64,000 nucleotides of DNA from Cheilinus undulatus (GCF_018320785.1 NC_054886.1:1367177-1431176); one strand, 5' to 3'; positions 52,331-64,000 are shown, counted from the first letter of the stretch. Notes: a model not told the origin generated them from the letters alone. Numbers and translations are program-made.

Positions 52331-52520
52331 GCTGTTCAGTGAAAGAAAAATGTTATCTAGCCCCATTTATTGTAAAAACTGGACTGTCTTTCTATAAACA
52401 ACGTGATGAAGAATCTATTTCTGATAATCAAAAGTGAAAGACTTTATTGAGCGGTTAAAAAAGGTGTGTGCATACAGGGTGGTGGCATTCACAGGTGACA
52501 TTCTTAAGGTGCAGAAAAGA
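52330..52520 (+). repeat. repeat segment, inverted partner of 50830-51020
   Basis: See 50830-51020. In this orientation an open frame of 93 codons (52415-52696) runs on the opposite strand but shows no domain. Confidence 0.7.
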
Positions 52521-53119
52521 GGATGTTTGGTTGCCGGGCAGCAGGTGGCAGCAAGAAAGAAGCACTCTTGACTTATATCTTTGAATTGTGGTGTTTTTTC
52601 ACAATCAAGTTGACAACATATGTTAAAATCTATGACAACAAGGAAGATGGATAGTCCAGGACACCTTTTGGAGAAAGAATGGGAAATTTCCATCAAGAAA
52701 ACACAAAAAGGATGGAAAAGAAGGCCTCAGTCTCAACTACAACTTTTGGCTGGCTTAAAAGCTAACGACAACTGCCAGTAACTGCCACGGAACACTGCCT
52801 AATCAACAGGAGAAGACTGGTTGTTACCTAGTAAGGTAGCATGGGGCAGAACGTACAAACGCAGCAGCCCAGCGCTCCACCACTGGCAACAAAACAAAGG
52901 CCTACACTAGGGGTGTCACGATTACCCTTTTTCATGATTAATTGCAGTATTAAACTTTATTATTAGTTAATGGTAACGTTTCCTAAATACCATCAATTTC
53001 CAGAAAATATTATGCTGTGAGCCATATCATGTGAGTCATTTCTTAGTTATGCTATTTTATATTTTAGTTCTTAGGTTTTATTTGTACTGAGGTTTTACTT
53101 ATTTTTATCCTTTTATCAT

Positions 53120-53622
53120 TTTTAGGATCTCCAGTGTTTCCTCTGGGGGAGCCCTCTGCACCGGGAGCGGTGGTCGGCTATGGCTGCAGGGGTCTGTCTC
53201 GTGGGTTCCTGGTGGAGGTTTGGTGTCTCTGCCTCATCCCTCCTCTGGGTCCTGCGTCGGTGTCCTGTAGCTGTGGGTGACTCGCTGCTCCTGGTGCAGA
53301 CGGCCCCTCTGATGGCGCTTTCTCAACTGGTTCATCTGTACTCAGCCTCTTGTACTCAGCCTAATGTCCACTATTTTTGTGTGTGTTTGTGAAACAGTGT
53401 GTGTGAGTGGGTGTAAGTGGGTGCACATGTAACTGTTGTCTGTAGGGTGGTTGCGGGTGTGTGGGTGTGAGGGAATGACTCTAATTGTCTATATTACGCA
53501 AAAGGTGGGGGTGGGTGGGTTTGAGGGAATGTTTTTAATTTGTCCATGTACAGCACTTTGAGTTACATGTCATGTATGAAAAGCGCTTTATAAATAAAGT
53601 TTGATTGATTGATTGATTGATA
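53120..53622 (+). mobile_element. LINE 3' end (ttga-repeat tail)
   Basis: A GC-richer stretch ends in gcgctttataaataaagtttg followed by gattgattgattga. This is the usual tail of fish L2/CR1-type LINEs, which end in short tandem repeats. There are no protein domains; the copy is 5'-truncated. Confidence 0.6.
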
Positions 53623-53780
53623 TTGGTACGTCAGCCAAAAACGCACCCGGAACAAAAACAAAGTTACACAACAACTGCGTGTCACCACCTCATGTTGCTT
53701 TGTGCAGTTGCAGTTGGAGGCACACACGTAGGCAGTTACACAATATACGCCGTATGTTTAAACTCATAAACAAGTTAGCT

Positions 53781-54530
53781 TTACATTAGCACTGTTAGCC
53801 TGTTAGCACATTGGCCACTACTATAACTTTGCAGCTCACAACAGCCAAATACCATCCTCCAGCGACAACAACGTAGCACCCAAGTTGCACCCAAGAGTTG
53901 CATTACAACTCTACATTTCAAATGAAAAATGAGTCTTACCATCAGCTGCCCAATATCAGTCCTCATGATGATATAACTGTAAACTCTGCCAAAGCTGGAA
54001 ATCCAACCATCCTGGTTTATTTGGCCTAGTCCCAAAAAGACAAAAGTTCCACAGCAGATAGTCCAGTCCAGTCCTCCTCTCATTAATGGCTTAACCAAGA
54101 CTGCTTCTGCTAAATAGCCAGGACATCCCAAGCAACAACAACCAGCTACGAGGAAGAGAGATAGAGCCTTCGTCATCAGCTCCAAGCGGTCCATGCCGTT
54201 CTGCACGAGGTGATTCTGTGTTGACTACAATCCAACTTTATCTGAGGATTGGTCATTGGTAGATTTATCGAGGTCCACTACAACTCTGCTCGGTGTAGGC
54301 TCCCTCTCTGCTGCTGCATCGGTGTTAACGACGCTCAGCTATACAGTTCCCTTTGTTTCAGCCTCTCCATTACTCGTAGCGATGACTAACTTAAAATCCT
54401 CCATACCACTGATGATATTAAGCCTTTGGTTAACCAGGAAAACCTCACTTAGATTAAAATTCTGCTTTCCGAGAATGTTTTGGTCAAACTTGCCCTGCAT
54501 AGTTTCCAGCAGCTGAGCACGCTTAGAGGG
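53781..54530 (-). other. unassigned region with a 141-codon open frame
   Basis: On the minus strand an open frame reads MTKALSLFLVAGCCCLGCPG then further hydrophobic stretches, and meets a plausible donor (CTGATG/gtaaga) at about 53941. Upstream on the same strand another broken frame (NMQGKFDQNILGKQNFNLSE) resembles no family I recognise. Possibly a LINE first ORF or a lost gene. Confidence 0.2.
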
Positions 54531-55158
54531 AAGATTAGTTTGACATCATTCGTGTCATCTTGCATACATAATTAGCCATGTGCTTAGTGTCTGAGGAGAT
54601 AAATAACTCCGGCACCGCAGGACAGTAGGTGTAGTAAGATTAGGCTACTTTGAGTTGATATTAAAAGATTCCTGCAACATATCTTCTAGGTTACACAAAA
54701 TATAATATGCAAGTATTCAGTATTTACTTATCTGGTCATTTTCATGTTTTCTGCCAGACATTTTGGCCAGTTACATTTTTATTTGTGGGACTTCCGCCCT
54801 CAAAGCATGCGGGCCTTTCACCCCTTGTTTTGTTTCAAAAGGAAATACATAGCTAGCTTCTATTTAATTTCAGTTATTATTTATTTATTTCACTGTGTTC
54901 ACAGTATTGTTTCATGTTAAAAGGGCAGCTAAGCTGCTAATGGGCAGCTGTAAGCCAGAAGCTAGCTAGATGTCTTTTCCTTGTGTTTTCTCTTCACAGT
55001 TTAAAAGAAATGTTCAAAAATATTTTTTGTAATGTAGTTTACAGAAAGAACCCTCCCAAGTCCAGGTAGAGGTCCTGTATCCTTTAAATAGGAGCAGTAC
55101 TTTCAGGTGCGGCGGAGTCATGACATATGCAAGCAGCAACTAGAGGCCAGTGCCGTTA

Positions 55159-55293
55159 TGGCAGAAGACATTAGCGTGGATGCTGCTAAAGCATAAGTTT
55201 TATCAGAACTTGACAACATTTCTTCATTAACAGAAGCACAAAGAACAGCAGTAGGTTGTTTTCTTTTCAAAAAGTCGTGTACTGACATGTCTA
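55159..55293 (+). pseudogene. RecQ-like helicase ORF fragment, copy 2
   Basis: ATG at 55159 opens MAEDISVDAAKA, is stopped by TAA, then VLSELDNISSLTEAQRTA follows. It matches 51603-51740 up to the phrase gacatgt-ta, where a Tc1 element has inserted (55294). Copy 1 therefore preserves the empty site. Confidence 0.5.
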
Positions 55294-56369
55294 CACATTA
55301 TTATGCAAATGACATTTTTCTCTTATTTTCCTAAATATGAATGCAAATGACAGAATATTTTTCAAGTCATCAGCCGTTAGAGCATAATTCAAATGTTTTT
55401 GAACAAACTTCATAATGATAGCCTTTTTTTTTTTTTTTTTTAATAAAAATCTCAAAATGCACTGTTTCACATTATTAAGCAGGCCACAGGTTTCAAGCAA
55501 TATGGGAAAGAAAAGGATCTCTCTGCTTTAAAGTGTCAGTGCAATGCCTTGGACATAGAATTAAAACATTAGATATTTCATGAAAAATTTATCTTGATTA
55601 TCGTACTGTGAAGAAATTTGTGGCTGCAGAGCACAGATGGGTTCGTGCAGATAAAGGCATAATATGGAAGGTTTCTGATGTACAAATTCATCAGATTAAG
55701 AGAGCAGCTGCTAAAATTCCATCACAAAGCAGCAAACAGGTATTTGAAGCTGCTGGTGCCTCTGGATTCCCACCAACCTCAAGGTGTAGGATCCTCCAGA
55801 GGCTTGCAGTCGTGCATAAACCTACTATTCAGCCACCCCTAACCAATGCTCACAAGCAGAAACGGTTGCAGTGGGCCCAGAAATACATGAAGACTCATTT
55901 TCAAACAGTCTTGTTGACTGATGAGTGCTGTGCAACCCTGGATGGTCCAGATGGAGGAGTAGTGGATGGTTGGTGGATGGCCACTATGTCCCAACAAGGC
56001 TGTGACATCAGCAAGGAGGGGGCAGAGTCATGCTCTGGGCTGGATTCATGAGGAGAGAGCTGGTAGGGTCCCTGAAGGTGTGAAAATGACCTCCCCAAAG
56101 TATATAGAGTTTCTGACTGACCACTTTCTTCCATGGTAAAAAAAAGAAGAGCAGTTCCTTCTGTAGCAAAATTATCTTCATGCATGATAATGCTCCATCT
56201 CATGCTGCAAAGAATACCTCTGTGTCATTGGCAGGGGCGCCGAAAAGGGGAGAATAAGGAGAAGGATTCTAGGGGCCCATGATTGACAGGGGCCCAGAGA
56301 GGCCCCTAATACAATTTTAATACTGACAAAATAATATGACACTCAGTAATCAACGTACAATCACACATA

Positions 56370-56868
56370 CAGTGTTTAACAAATTTATTAGACCACCCTA
56401 ACCCTAACCAAAGTAAGGTTTATGCCACAGCTATCCTAAATTAACAGCATTGGTAATTACCAAAATCATTTTTATGTATCTGCAATGGTTAATACACCAA
56501 TATGTAGAAGCTCTTTAACCCAAATGATATTTTTAATGCTAAAATATAATTATTATTGTTATCCATGAATTTTTAAATTGACTGATTTACAAAAGAACTG
56601 GGAAAATAGTAAAGCACATTAATATTTCTTGATTAATATGTCAAATTATAGTTATTTACTTGCATTCCTGAAGAGAAAAATGAGTTTTAGTGGTTGAATG
56701 TTATGCTTGATTAATTTCTGATTTCTCAGAGAAGCCTAGTGAGCCGGTTCAAATTTGGATGAATTCTGTTTGAAATTCCTCATTCCTGTTCAAATTAAAG
56801 CACTTCATGATGCTGGATGGTTTTTGACACAAATATGACAGGTGGTCTAATAAATGTGTTAAGCACTG
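56370..56868 (+). mobile_element. Tc1/mariner-type MITE, copy 2, inside hAT copy B
   Basis: Termini cagtgtttaacaaatttatt and its complement lie between TA dinucleotides (56368-56369 and 56869-56870). hAT copy A has the uninterrupted site near 6260 (aaatatatgtgtgattgtac). It is the inverse of 24432-24972. Confidence 0.9.
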
Positions 56869-57555
56869 TATATTTTATTTACAATGTATTAGCAACACTA
56901 AGTTTATTTGTTTTGGAAAAATTTCTGAACGCCCACCCCCCCCCCTCTATTTACGTAAAATGGTTCAGTCAACCTGCTCCGTCAGACAGCTTGCAGAGCA
57001 CTTACTTAACACAGACAGTGAGTGGAGGCGGAGACGGATGCTTCAAAAGTCAGGGAGTTAAAAAGAAAAGAATAAAGCTCAGACAGGAAAAAGAAGTGGA
57101 GGGTCGACAGTGTGTCACCCAGTTCTTTCATATGCAAGGTGGGTCTGTTAGTGGTTCATGTGATGGAAACTTCTGGAACATGAGCCTGTTGTCTATTCCT
57201 ACCTTTGTACATACTTTATGAGCTAGCTCAATTTTTCCCCCATATAAGCTCATATTTCTGAAGGAAACTCTGGATTTATACATTTCACTGTTGTTTTAGT
57301 TAAATAGTTAATGCAGGCAAACATTTAGCAAGCTGCTCTGCTCATATTCAGTCAGTTAAAAAATGATGCATGTTCCAAACAGACACATCAAGAGCAGCAG
57401 CAGCAGCCGTCTGTAAGCCCGTCCCCCCCGTCCCACCTGAACAAACCCAAGTACCCGCTGAGGAAGGAGGTGAGCAGCTGTGTGTTATATTAATCGATTA
57501 TTATGGAGAAAAAAACATTAAAGAATAAAAAAACATTCTGAAATAAAAAAGTCTA

Positions 57556-57556
57556 T

Positions 57557-57602
<46 letters not shown>
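57556..57602. repeat. TA microsatellite
   Basis: Alternating TA for about 45 bases with one G interruption, inside hAT copy B. The matching place in copy A (near 5570) lacks it. Confidence 0.9.
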
Positions 57603-59370
57603 ATGCTTGATCAGTAGTTTGGGACTCTTCCCCCCCTGTTTTGCAGTAGGAACAGAGATCATTTCTAGTGCATGCAGACTGGGTGGCTGCTCTCAATCCA
57701 ATCAGACAAATGTTTACATTTTCTGGAAATCAGAAGATTTAATAACAACAACCACATAGCCTCATAGATGTATTTTTTCACCACAAATCTAATGCCAACA
57801 CCTGTGAGTCTACAGTTTTAGAGATAAATTAAACCTGCATGTGGGGCTACAAGAGGGAGACAGTGAGCAGTGGAGTACTGGTAGTAAAATCACATTTTCC
57901 TTTGTTATTTTTGGTCAAATCACTGAAAACACCATTATGTAAAACAAAATGGTTAGGCCACCTGAAATGGTGATTATGATGCTATTACAATGGTATTACA
58001 TTATAGGAAATACTATATAATCTGACCCTACTTTACTTAGTTTAACATCTGCTGCTGATTTTATTTATTGTCATTATTATTATTATTATTTATTTTATGT
58101 ATTTTTAATGTTGGCTCAATGCATCCTGTTCTATAGATGATGTTCAAATTACAATAAATCATAAAAGGCAAATGGCCATTTTGTTTTTGATGGTGTTTTT
58201 AGCTGAGATTTTATTTGTTTCTCCTCAGATGATAATTGCATTTCATTTTAATGGAAGAGGTTATTTTGTATTTAAGTTTTGTATTTTCAGGTAATTAATC
58301 ATAAGAGAATTCTATGTTCAAGTATTTAAAGAAAGAGATGGGTTTTTGATTAAAGAGTATCAGTCTTGCAGCAAATAACTGAATCTAAATGAATTTCATT
58401 GTATTTTCAGTGCTTTCCCTACCAAGTAACTGTCATGTTGTTCTTTTCACAAATATGGGAATGATAGTCAAAAAGATCATTAAAATGCATAGTTTATATA
58501 AAACAGTATCAAAATATTCCGCCGGCCTAATGGCCAGCTGTGGGGGGGCCCAGTAAGATTTCTTTTCATGGGGCCCAAAATCCCTGGCAGCGCCCCTGGT
58601 CATTGGCTGCTGTGGGCATAAAAGGAGAGAAGCTCATGGTGTGGCCCCAATCCTCCCCTGACCTTTAACCCTGCTGAGAACCTTTGGAGCATCCTCAAAC
58701 TAAAGATCTATGAGGGTGGGAGGCAGTTCACATCAAAACAGCAGCTCTGGGAGGATATTCTGACATCCTGCAAATAAATTCAAGCAGAAACTCTACATAA
58801 ACTCACAAGTTCAATGGATGCAAGAATAGTGAAGGTGATATCAAAGAAGGGCTCCTATGTTAACATGGAACTTGGCCTGTTAAGATGTTTTTGATTGAAA
58901 TAACTTTGATTTCAGTAAATATGACCTCCTAATGCTGAAAATTCAACAAATGACCATTTTTAGTTCTTTACAACCTATAAAATGTTTTGAAACTCTGTTT
59001 TGCATAATAATGTGGAACAGTGCATTTTGGGGTTTTTATTTAAAAAATAATGGTTTTCTTTATGAAGCTTGTTCAAAAACATTTGAATGATGCTCTAATG
59101 GCTGATGACTTGAAAAATATTTTGATTTCCATTTGCATTAATATTTAGGAAAATAAGAGAAAAATGACATTTGCATAATAATGTGAGCGTTCATCCAATC
59201 ACCCTCTAAGTTTCTTTTCTCTATGCCCTTTCCAAAACGCTGTCTATCGAAGGTTTCCCAGATGGATGTGTCAAACACATCCATCTGGCATGTCAGGTTA
59301 ACAAACTATCATTCCCACAACAATCACATCCATTACATTATTAATAGTGATGGGAAAGATATATTGTGAT

Positions 59371-60556
59371 TAGGGCTGTTAATGTAAATGCGTTAACGCT
59401 CGTGATTAATCTTGAAACCTTAATGAGTAAAAAATATAATGCATTTTAATCATATGACTAAATTTAGCCACACTTCCTTCCATAGTCCTCCAGCGCAGAT
59501 GTTTATGTGCCTGGGGGTGAAGAGGTGAGAGGAGGGTTAGACACAGCCAGCAGTGATGAGTGAGGAGACAGACCCAAGTCTGCTTAATGGCAACTTCCTT
59601 TAAAACTCTGGCAAATAAAAGCTGAGATAAAAGCAAAGTTGTGGGTACATACTGCAGTGATGAACTGTCTTTACACCGAACGACAACGAGTTTGAAGTAC
59701 CACCTACGGGCGAAGTGCATCTTTGCTAATATTAGCAAAGATGCTAATAACAACACAGGATCAAGCCACGGTAGTCAAGCTACACCAGCAGAGTCCAGCT
59801 GATCTGGATTTGTCCACAAAACATCTAAACTAACTAATGCGATCGCTAATGGCTCGCCAAAGACTGCAGACTATCAACATCGTTGACGACAAGGGGCTTC
59901 AAGATCGCCAGTTTGCCATAGATGACCCGTAACACAGAACACCTTTGAGTAGAACTATAGTCACAAGAATCTGTGAACTGTACGGCAGCGAAAGGCAGCA
60001 AAGGTGGAGCAGCTGGTCCAGCTGGACATTTATTATACTGACAGAAGACCACTGGACATCAGTCAGCAACTTTGGCTACCTCGGGGTAACAGCACACCTG
60101 ATCATTAACTTTACAGCACAACTTTTTTTGTTCCTGATGTGTTTGTCTGCTGGGCTCGTTTGCAGATAATAAATATGATTACTCAGAGAATTAAGACACT
60201 GATTTACAAACCATTATAAGATGTTAAAGTTTAAAAAACTATAGTTTGTCAAATATTTCTTTATTCAAACACCACACTTTTACTTCTTTTATCTGGTCCA
60301 AAAATGTAAGTAACTGATAGTATTTAATAGTTATAATTTTTAAATGATGTTTTTTATAAAGCGCTTTCAAAGTGCAGTACATACTATTAAAAGAATGGGA
60401 ATAAAACACTTGACAATAAGAAAGTTTAAAAATTTTACAATGTTCTAAAAATACTAAAAACTATTTTTTTAAAAATGCTGTGATTAATCATGATTAATCA
60501 CAGCATAGTGCTGTGATTAACCTCTTTTTTTTTTTTTTTGTCTATTAACATCACTA
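59371..60556 (+). mobile_element. hAT element with ZBED-like transposase remnant
   Basis: Termini tagggctgttaat and attaacatcacta are flanked by a perfect 8-bp target duplication, attgtgat (59363-59370 and 60557-60564). Around 59840-60170 a worn transposase reads TRICELY, AAKVEQLVQLD and, in a shifted frame, TEDHWTSVSNFGYLGVTAHL, the typical ZBED/hAT catalytic neighbourhood. Frameshifts make it dead. Confidence 0.85.
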
Positions 60557-60564
60557 ATTGTGAT

Positions 60565-61350
60565 AGAAATGACAATTTTAGTCATATAGATGCATTTCAT
60601 TTGGCTTGTACCACGGAAAATACAGTATATTAACTTAGATGATTGTACAAAACACTTCATTAACTAATTGATATTGTGTATACACATACAGTAAACCATA
60701 AGAATAGAACAGATGCTTCAATGTGACACCTTCTGTTCTTTAAGATTGCACCAAGACCACAGCAGAGATCAAAAGAAAATACAAATTCTAAAACAAAGTG
60801 TCAATTTATTTTCAAGTTCAAAACCCTCATTTCACAGTTATATTCAATAAATGTTAATGTTTCAATTTGTTACTTTTTCAATTTATTTATCTTCATGACA
60901 GAAAAATCTCTGGTTTGACTGCCATTCTTCAGTTAAACTGTCTTTGTTCTTGCTTCCAACAGCATGTCCCAACATTTGCAACTTGCTTGTAGGTCTCAGC
61001 ACATAAAGAGCAGGAAAGGAGTGGTTTTCTGCTGTCTGATTTAATGTGCATTAATGTTTTAAGGTCAAATAACAAAGTCATGTTTCAAAATTGATGTTAC
61101 TTTGTGTCAAGTGAACATTTTTCTGCAATGCTGGTTGTCACATTCTAACATGTGCAGTCTTTTCCACCCCGCAATATCGTCGGCATCACAGCACATTTTT
61201 TTTTAAATATAAAATTCATTAAAATAAAAGTCATTGTGATGATGCTTTGCAGTTTTAAAAATTGTGCAGTTGTGGTTACAGTTAATGTCTGGGAATAGAA
61301 AACTGATTTTTTTCACCATGTAAAAAAATGATCGAAATACTTTAGTAAAA
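60565..61350. other. no gene seen
   Basis: AT-rich interval with no transposon terminus, splice-bounded exon or conserved motif recognised. Confidence 0.4.
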
Positions 61351-61354
61351 AAAG

Positions 61355-61775
61355 TTTAATGGTGTTTGCCATCCAAACAATGTGAAAATATTATCTTTTA
61401 AAATCCTATAAATAAATGCATTCATATATTCAGGCACGTCTCTGTGTGTACTTTCATTAAATGTTTTGAAAACACAGGTTATATTCATTATTTTGTTTAA
61501 AAAACACTTTTCTGTGGTGTGATGGAAATGTTGCTTTTCTCTGTATGTTACACCAAAACGACAAAAATTTAATATTATCTAAAGTATTTCATCACAGCAA
61601 CTATCAGAAAGTGTTTCTCCTATGATGGAGAGTTAAAACATATCAAAATATTTCTAAAGATACATGTTAGATACTCTAAAATCTCGAACACTGTTCAGTG
61701 AAAGAAACATGTTACCTAACCCCATTTACTGTGAAACTGGACTGTCTTCCTATAAACGACATGATGAATCTACTA
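61355..61775 (-). repeat. inverted copy of segments at 51060-51320 and 50960-51020
   Basis: The complement of 61355-61600 matches 51060-51320. Then 61690-61775 matches 52330-52415 directly and 50930-51020 inverted. The pieces are therefore shuffled relative to the 51-52 kb region. Confidence 0.65.
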
Positions 61776-61839
61776 GGCCCCTGTGGCGCAGCCTAAGCTT
61801 TTGTCCTTAATGGAATTTTTCCCCCCTTACATTACTTTT

Positions 61840-61996
61840 ACTTTTATACTTTAAGTGGTTTTGAAACCAGTACTTTTATACTTTTACTTGAGTAAAAAGC
61901 TTGAGTTGATACTTCAGCTTCTACAGAAGTCTTTTTAAACTCTAGTATCTATACTTCTACTTAAGTAATGAATGTGAATACTTTTGACACCTCTGG
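61840..61996. repeat. dispersed repeat end (cttaagtaatgaatgtgaata type)
   Basis: A run of acttttatac and tacttctacttaagta phrases ends in acttttgacacctctgg, resembling the terminus of a common fish hAT element. No partner terminus was found. Confidence 0.45.
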
Positions 61997-62139
61997 TTAA
62001 GACTTCACACAGTGGTAGTTTTATGTCTGGTGTTCTATTTAAACATCATCATTAAATACATAAAATGATAAGTGAAGAGTAGCCTGTTTGAATATGTTTT
62101 AAAAATGTATGACGTTCACTCAGCGCTGACATCTACCCG

Positions 62140-62330
62140 CAAAAAACTAAAACTAACAGTAAAACTAAGAAAAACTAAACTAAAACAAAGCATTTTTGCA
62201 AAATAAAAACTAAACTAAAATAACAAACCATATGTCAAAACTAATAAAAACTAAACTGAAATCGAACACAGAAAGTGAAAACAAAATAAAAACTAATGAA
62301 AAATCCAAAACTATTATAACCTTGCTCAGC
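62140..62330. repeat. A-rich aaactaaaa repeat
   Basis: Degenerate runs of aaaactaaactaaaa end in ctattataaccttg. This composition is common in fish dispersed repeats. No coding sense. Confidence 0.6.
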
Positions 62331-62884
62331 AGATAAATGTGCTGCAGGTCCTTCTGATGTTTCTTTTCTACTACAGTCAGAACTGCTCTTTTATTAGAAA
62401 TGTTGATATCTAGTGGACAAATGTTAGCATAGCAGCTCTTCTAATCATTTCTACATTTCTGTTAGCCGAATGATGATGAACTATGGAGGTGTTCAGAGGG
62501 CATAAACACTCCTCCTGTTGTCTTATATCAGTGTTTTGATCATGTACATGTAGATTTGGTGAGTGAGTTCTGGAAGCACATTCACATCCTCCTGTCTCTG
62601 CTGCTCCTGCTCTCATCACCTCCTACTCAGGGTAAGTTAGGGTTAAAAGTTTATTTGGCTTATAATATTTTAGTCTGTTCTGGTGACTGGATTAGTTTTT
62701 GAAATCAAATTTTCACTTTAATTAACATGAATTTAATTTTGGATACTTCTCATTTTTGTGACCCAAATCGGAGTTTGTTGTTGAGTAAAACTCTTATGTA
62801 GATCTATGTGCATATGTGTGTGCACATGTTTGGCATGAGACATCAGCAGGTTTTGAAAAATTTAGCACATAAATAAAAAGCTCT

Positions 62885-63095
62885 TGGAGACTATTTGTTG
62901 TGCTGAACTTCCTCCACCAAGAATTATGGAGGCCACTGAGCTCTAGGGAACCTTCAGTGCAGCAGAAGTTTTTTGTAGCCGTCCCCAGATCTGTGCCTGT
63001 CAACAATCCTGTCTTGGTTTTTCCTCTGATATGCATTGTCAGATGTGAGGTCCTCTATAGAGATGTGTGTGCCTTTCCAAATCAAATCAAATCAC
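62885..63095 (-). mobile_element. Tc1-like transposon fragment
   Basis: Minus-strand pieces of a Tc1 transposase N-terminus and 5' leader are visible: the complement of ttatggaggccactgagctc, cccagatctgtgcctgtcaa and gtgtgcctttccaaatcaaa. The rest of the element is gone. It abuts the duplicated GVIN intron segment. Confidence 0.65.
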
Positions 63096-63965
63096 TTTAT
63101 ACCATGGTCACAATAAAAAAAAAACAAAAAAACCCCACAAATTTATCATTTCATACATTTTGCCATCAAAATAGAAAGTTTCCCTGAAGCAACAATTCCT
63201 TTTCCCTAGCAATGCCCAGGGGCTTGACAAATAACTGGAATAATCCTTCAAATCCTGTAACGTTCTCAGAGAATGTCAACGTAGTTCAGTAACCCAGTGA
63301 ATAGGACGGACCATAGATACGAAATCACAATGGAACAAATGACTAGTCTCTGCAGCGCACTTTCTGAACGGATTTATCGATGAAAAAACATGAAGACGAG
63401 GAAGACTGAGAGTCATCTGTGATCAGACTATAAATCTGTACGTTAACATGAACAGTCATCTGATAGAAAGCTTCATTTTAACAGACCAGCTCTGTTTGAA
63501 CAGAATAATTCCTCCTTCTGCACTACCAGGTCACAGAGGTGAAACAGAGCTGTCCACGCCCTGCAGGTGCTGATTCTCAAACCACACCATGACTATTTGA
63601 CTGTAATGAAGATGCAGCTCACATCAAAACATCAGTCCTCTGCACCTGATGAATCTGCATCAAAGTGACTCTTGTGCTCCAGTTTCTGTTTTGGATCTGC
63701 TTATAGGAGAGTGTCCATTGAAACATCTTTTGTACGTTATGGTCCTTTCTGCGAGCACCAACCAGACACTCTTTATTTGATTTTTAAAATTTTTCAAACC
63801 GATTTCATTCACACACTTAGAGTTCATCTGTAGAACAGGTACAGATGTCACAGATTGCTGTCTCTACAGCACAAAGCACTGTTAAAATAAGATTTATAGT
63901 TATGATAAGGATTTTATTTAAAACTGCTGACAGACAGAGCTGATAAAAAAGAAGCTTAACTTTAC
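63096..63965 (-). repeat. segmental duplication, copy 2 (GVIN intron)
   Basis: Closely matches 10858-11720 in the same orientation, including gatgaaaaaacatgaagacgag, cagaggtgaaacagagctgt and the approach to the exon donor. Small indels separate the two. Confidence 0.85.
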
Positions 63966-64000
63966 CAGTTCTCTGTTGACAGCAGTGTCAAAAATATTCA
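63966..64000 (-). CDS. GVIN-like coding exon 2, cut by window end
   Basis: A donor (gtaaag, complement of 63960-63965) follows minus-strand bases ctgtcaacagagaactg, which match the end of the exon at 11721 (ctgtcaacagagaaatg). Only 35 bases are inside the window. The large GTPase exon expected downstream on the minus strand is not found before 37269, and that exon already has its own 5' exons at 47.4-47.7 kb. Confidence 0.5.

Larger units (their letters stand above)
56232..58598 (+). mobile_element. hAT non-autonomous transposon, copy B, inside the Tc1
   Basis: Inverted termini caggggcgcc and gcgcccctg are flanked by a perfect 8-bp target duplication, gtcattgg (56224-56231 and 58599-58606). 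It is the opposite-orientation partner of 4358-6400 and lacks that copy's SINE. A fragment near 57040-57125 reads KSGS, then KLRQEKEVEGRQCVTQFF, suggesting descent from a ZMYM1-like hAT transposase gene. Confidence 0.9.
55294..59185 (+). mobile_element. Tc1-like transposon, outer member of a nested stack
   Basis: Termini cacattattatgcaaatg and catttgcataataatgtg enclose inner inverted stretches (tttttgaacaaacttcat and complement), giving terminal repeats of roughly 200 bases. TA precedes the left end (55292-55293). Transposase pieces run in order: an N-terminal part from about 55608 (KKFVAAEHRW), LLTDECC (first Asp), FMHDNAPSHAAKNTS (second Asp, about 56180), then after the inserted hAT element NPAENLWSILKLKI (catalytic Glu, about 58670-58710). 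The inserted element splits the gene between the second and third catalytic residues. Confidence 0.85.

Noticed and set aside
52913..52945. hAT-like terminus aggggtgtcacgatt
   Set aside because: No matching inverted end or target duplication was found downstream, so no element could be delimited.

Overview
The window looks like nuclear DNA of a teleost fish, most likely a percomorph. It is AT-rich and intron-bearing. It is crowded with hAT, Tc1/mariner, THAP/DDE transposons, a DIRS-type element, LINEs and a tRNA-derived SINE. Its one large intact coding exon belongs to the interferon-inducible very large GTPase family (GVIN/VLIG/URGCP), which is expanded in fish. No bacterial operon, CRISPR array or functional rRNA/tRNA gene is visible. 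Calls rest on reading motifs, splice sites and repeat symmetry; no search was run.

Layout. 135-1870 (minus): five exons of a divergent poly(A) polymerase with catalytic aspartates kept but a frameshift and a stop. 2833-8397: a 1.5-kb unit present twice, carrying a small exon-like ORF of unknown family, separated by a hAT element that itself holds a SINE. 8600-10857: Ty3/Gypsy and Tc1 remnants. 10858-11976: 5' exons of a GVIN-like gene whose main exon is absent. 12.9-18.9 kb: hAT non-autonomous elements (one nested pair) and a LINE RNase H tail. 21.06-27.0 kb: a decayed two-gene transposon, with a THAP/DDE transposase and a convergent YqaJ-nuclease/SWIM-finger gene. 27.8-31.3 kb: a hAT element and a Tc1 element.

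32636-47693 (minus): the main gene, a three-coding-exon GVIN-like GTPase of about 1,573 residues. Its 10-kb intron before the last exon has filled with hAT elements, a DIRS remnant, a solo LTR and a minisatellite. 50.8-55.3 kb: LINE 3' ends, RecQ-like fragments and an inverted duplication. 55294-59185: three DNA transposons stacked inside one another (a MITE inside a hAT inside a Tc1). 59371-60556: another hAT. 62885-64000: a Tc1 fragment, then a second copy of the 10858-11720 segment leading into a third GVIN-like coding exon 2 cut by the window end.

The repeated GVIN 5' ends, all on the minus strand, suggest a tandem GVIN cluster remodelled by duplication and transposition. The GTPase itself is probably the only gene here able to make a full product.
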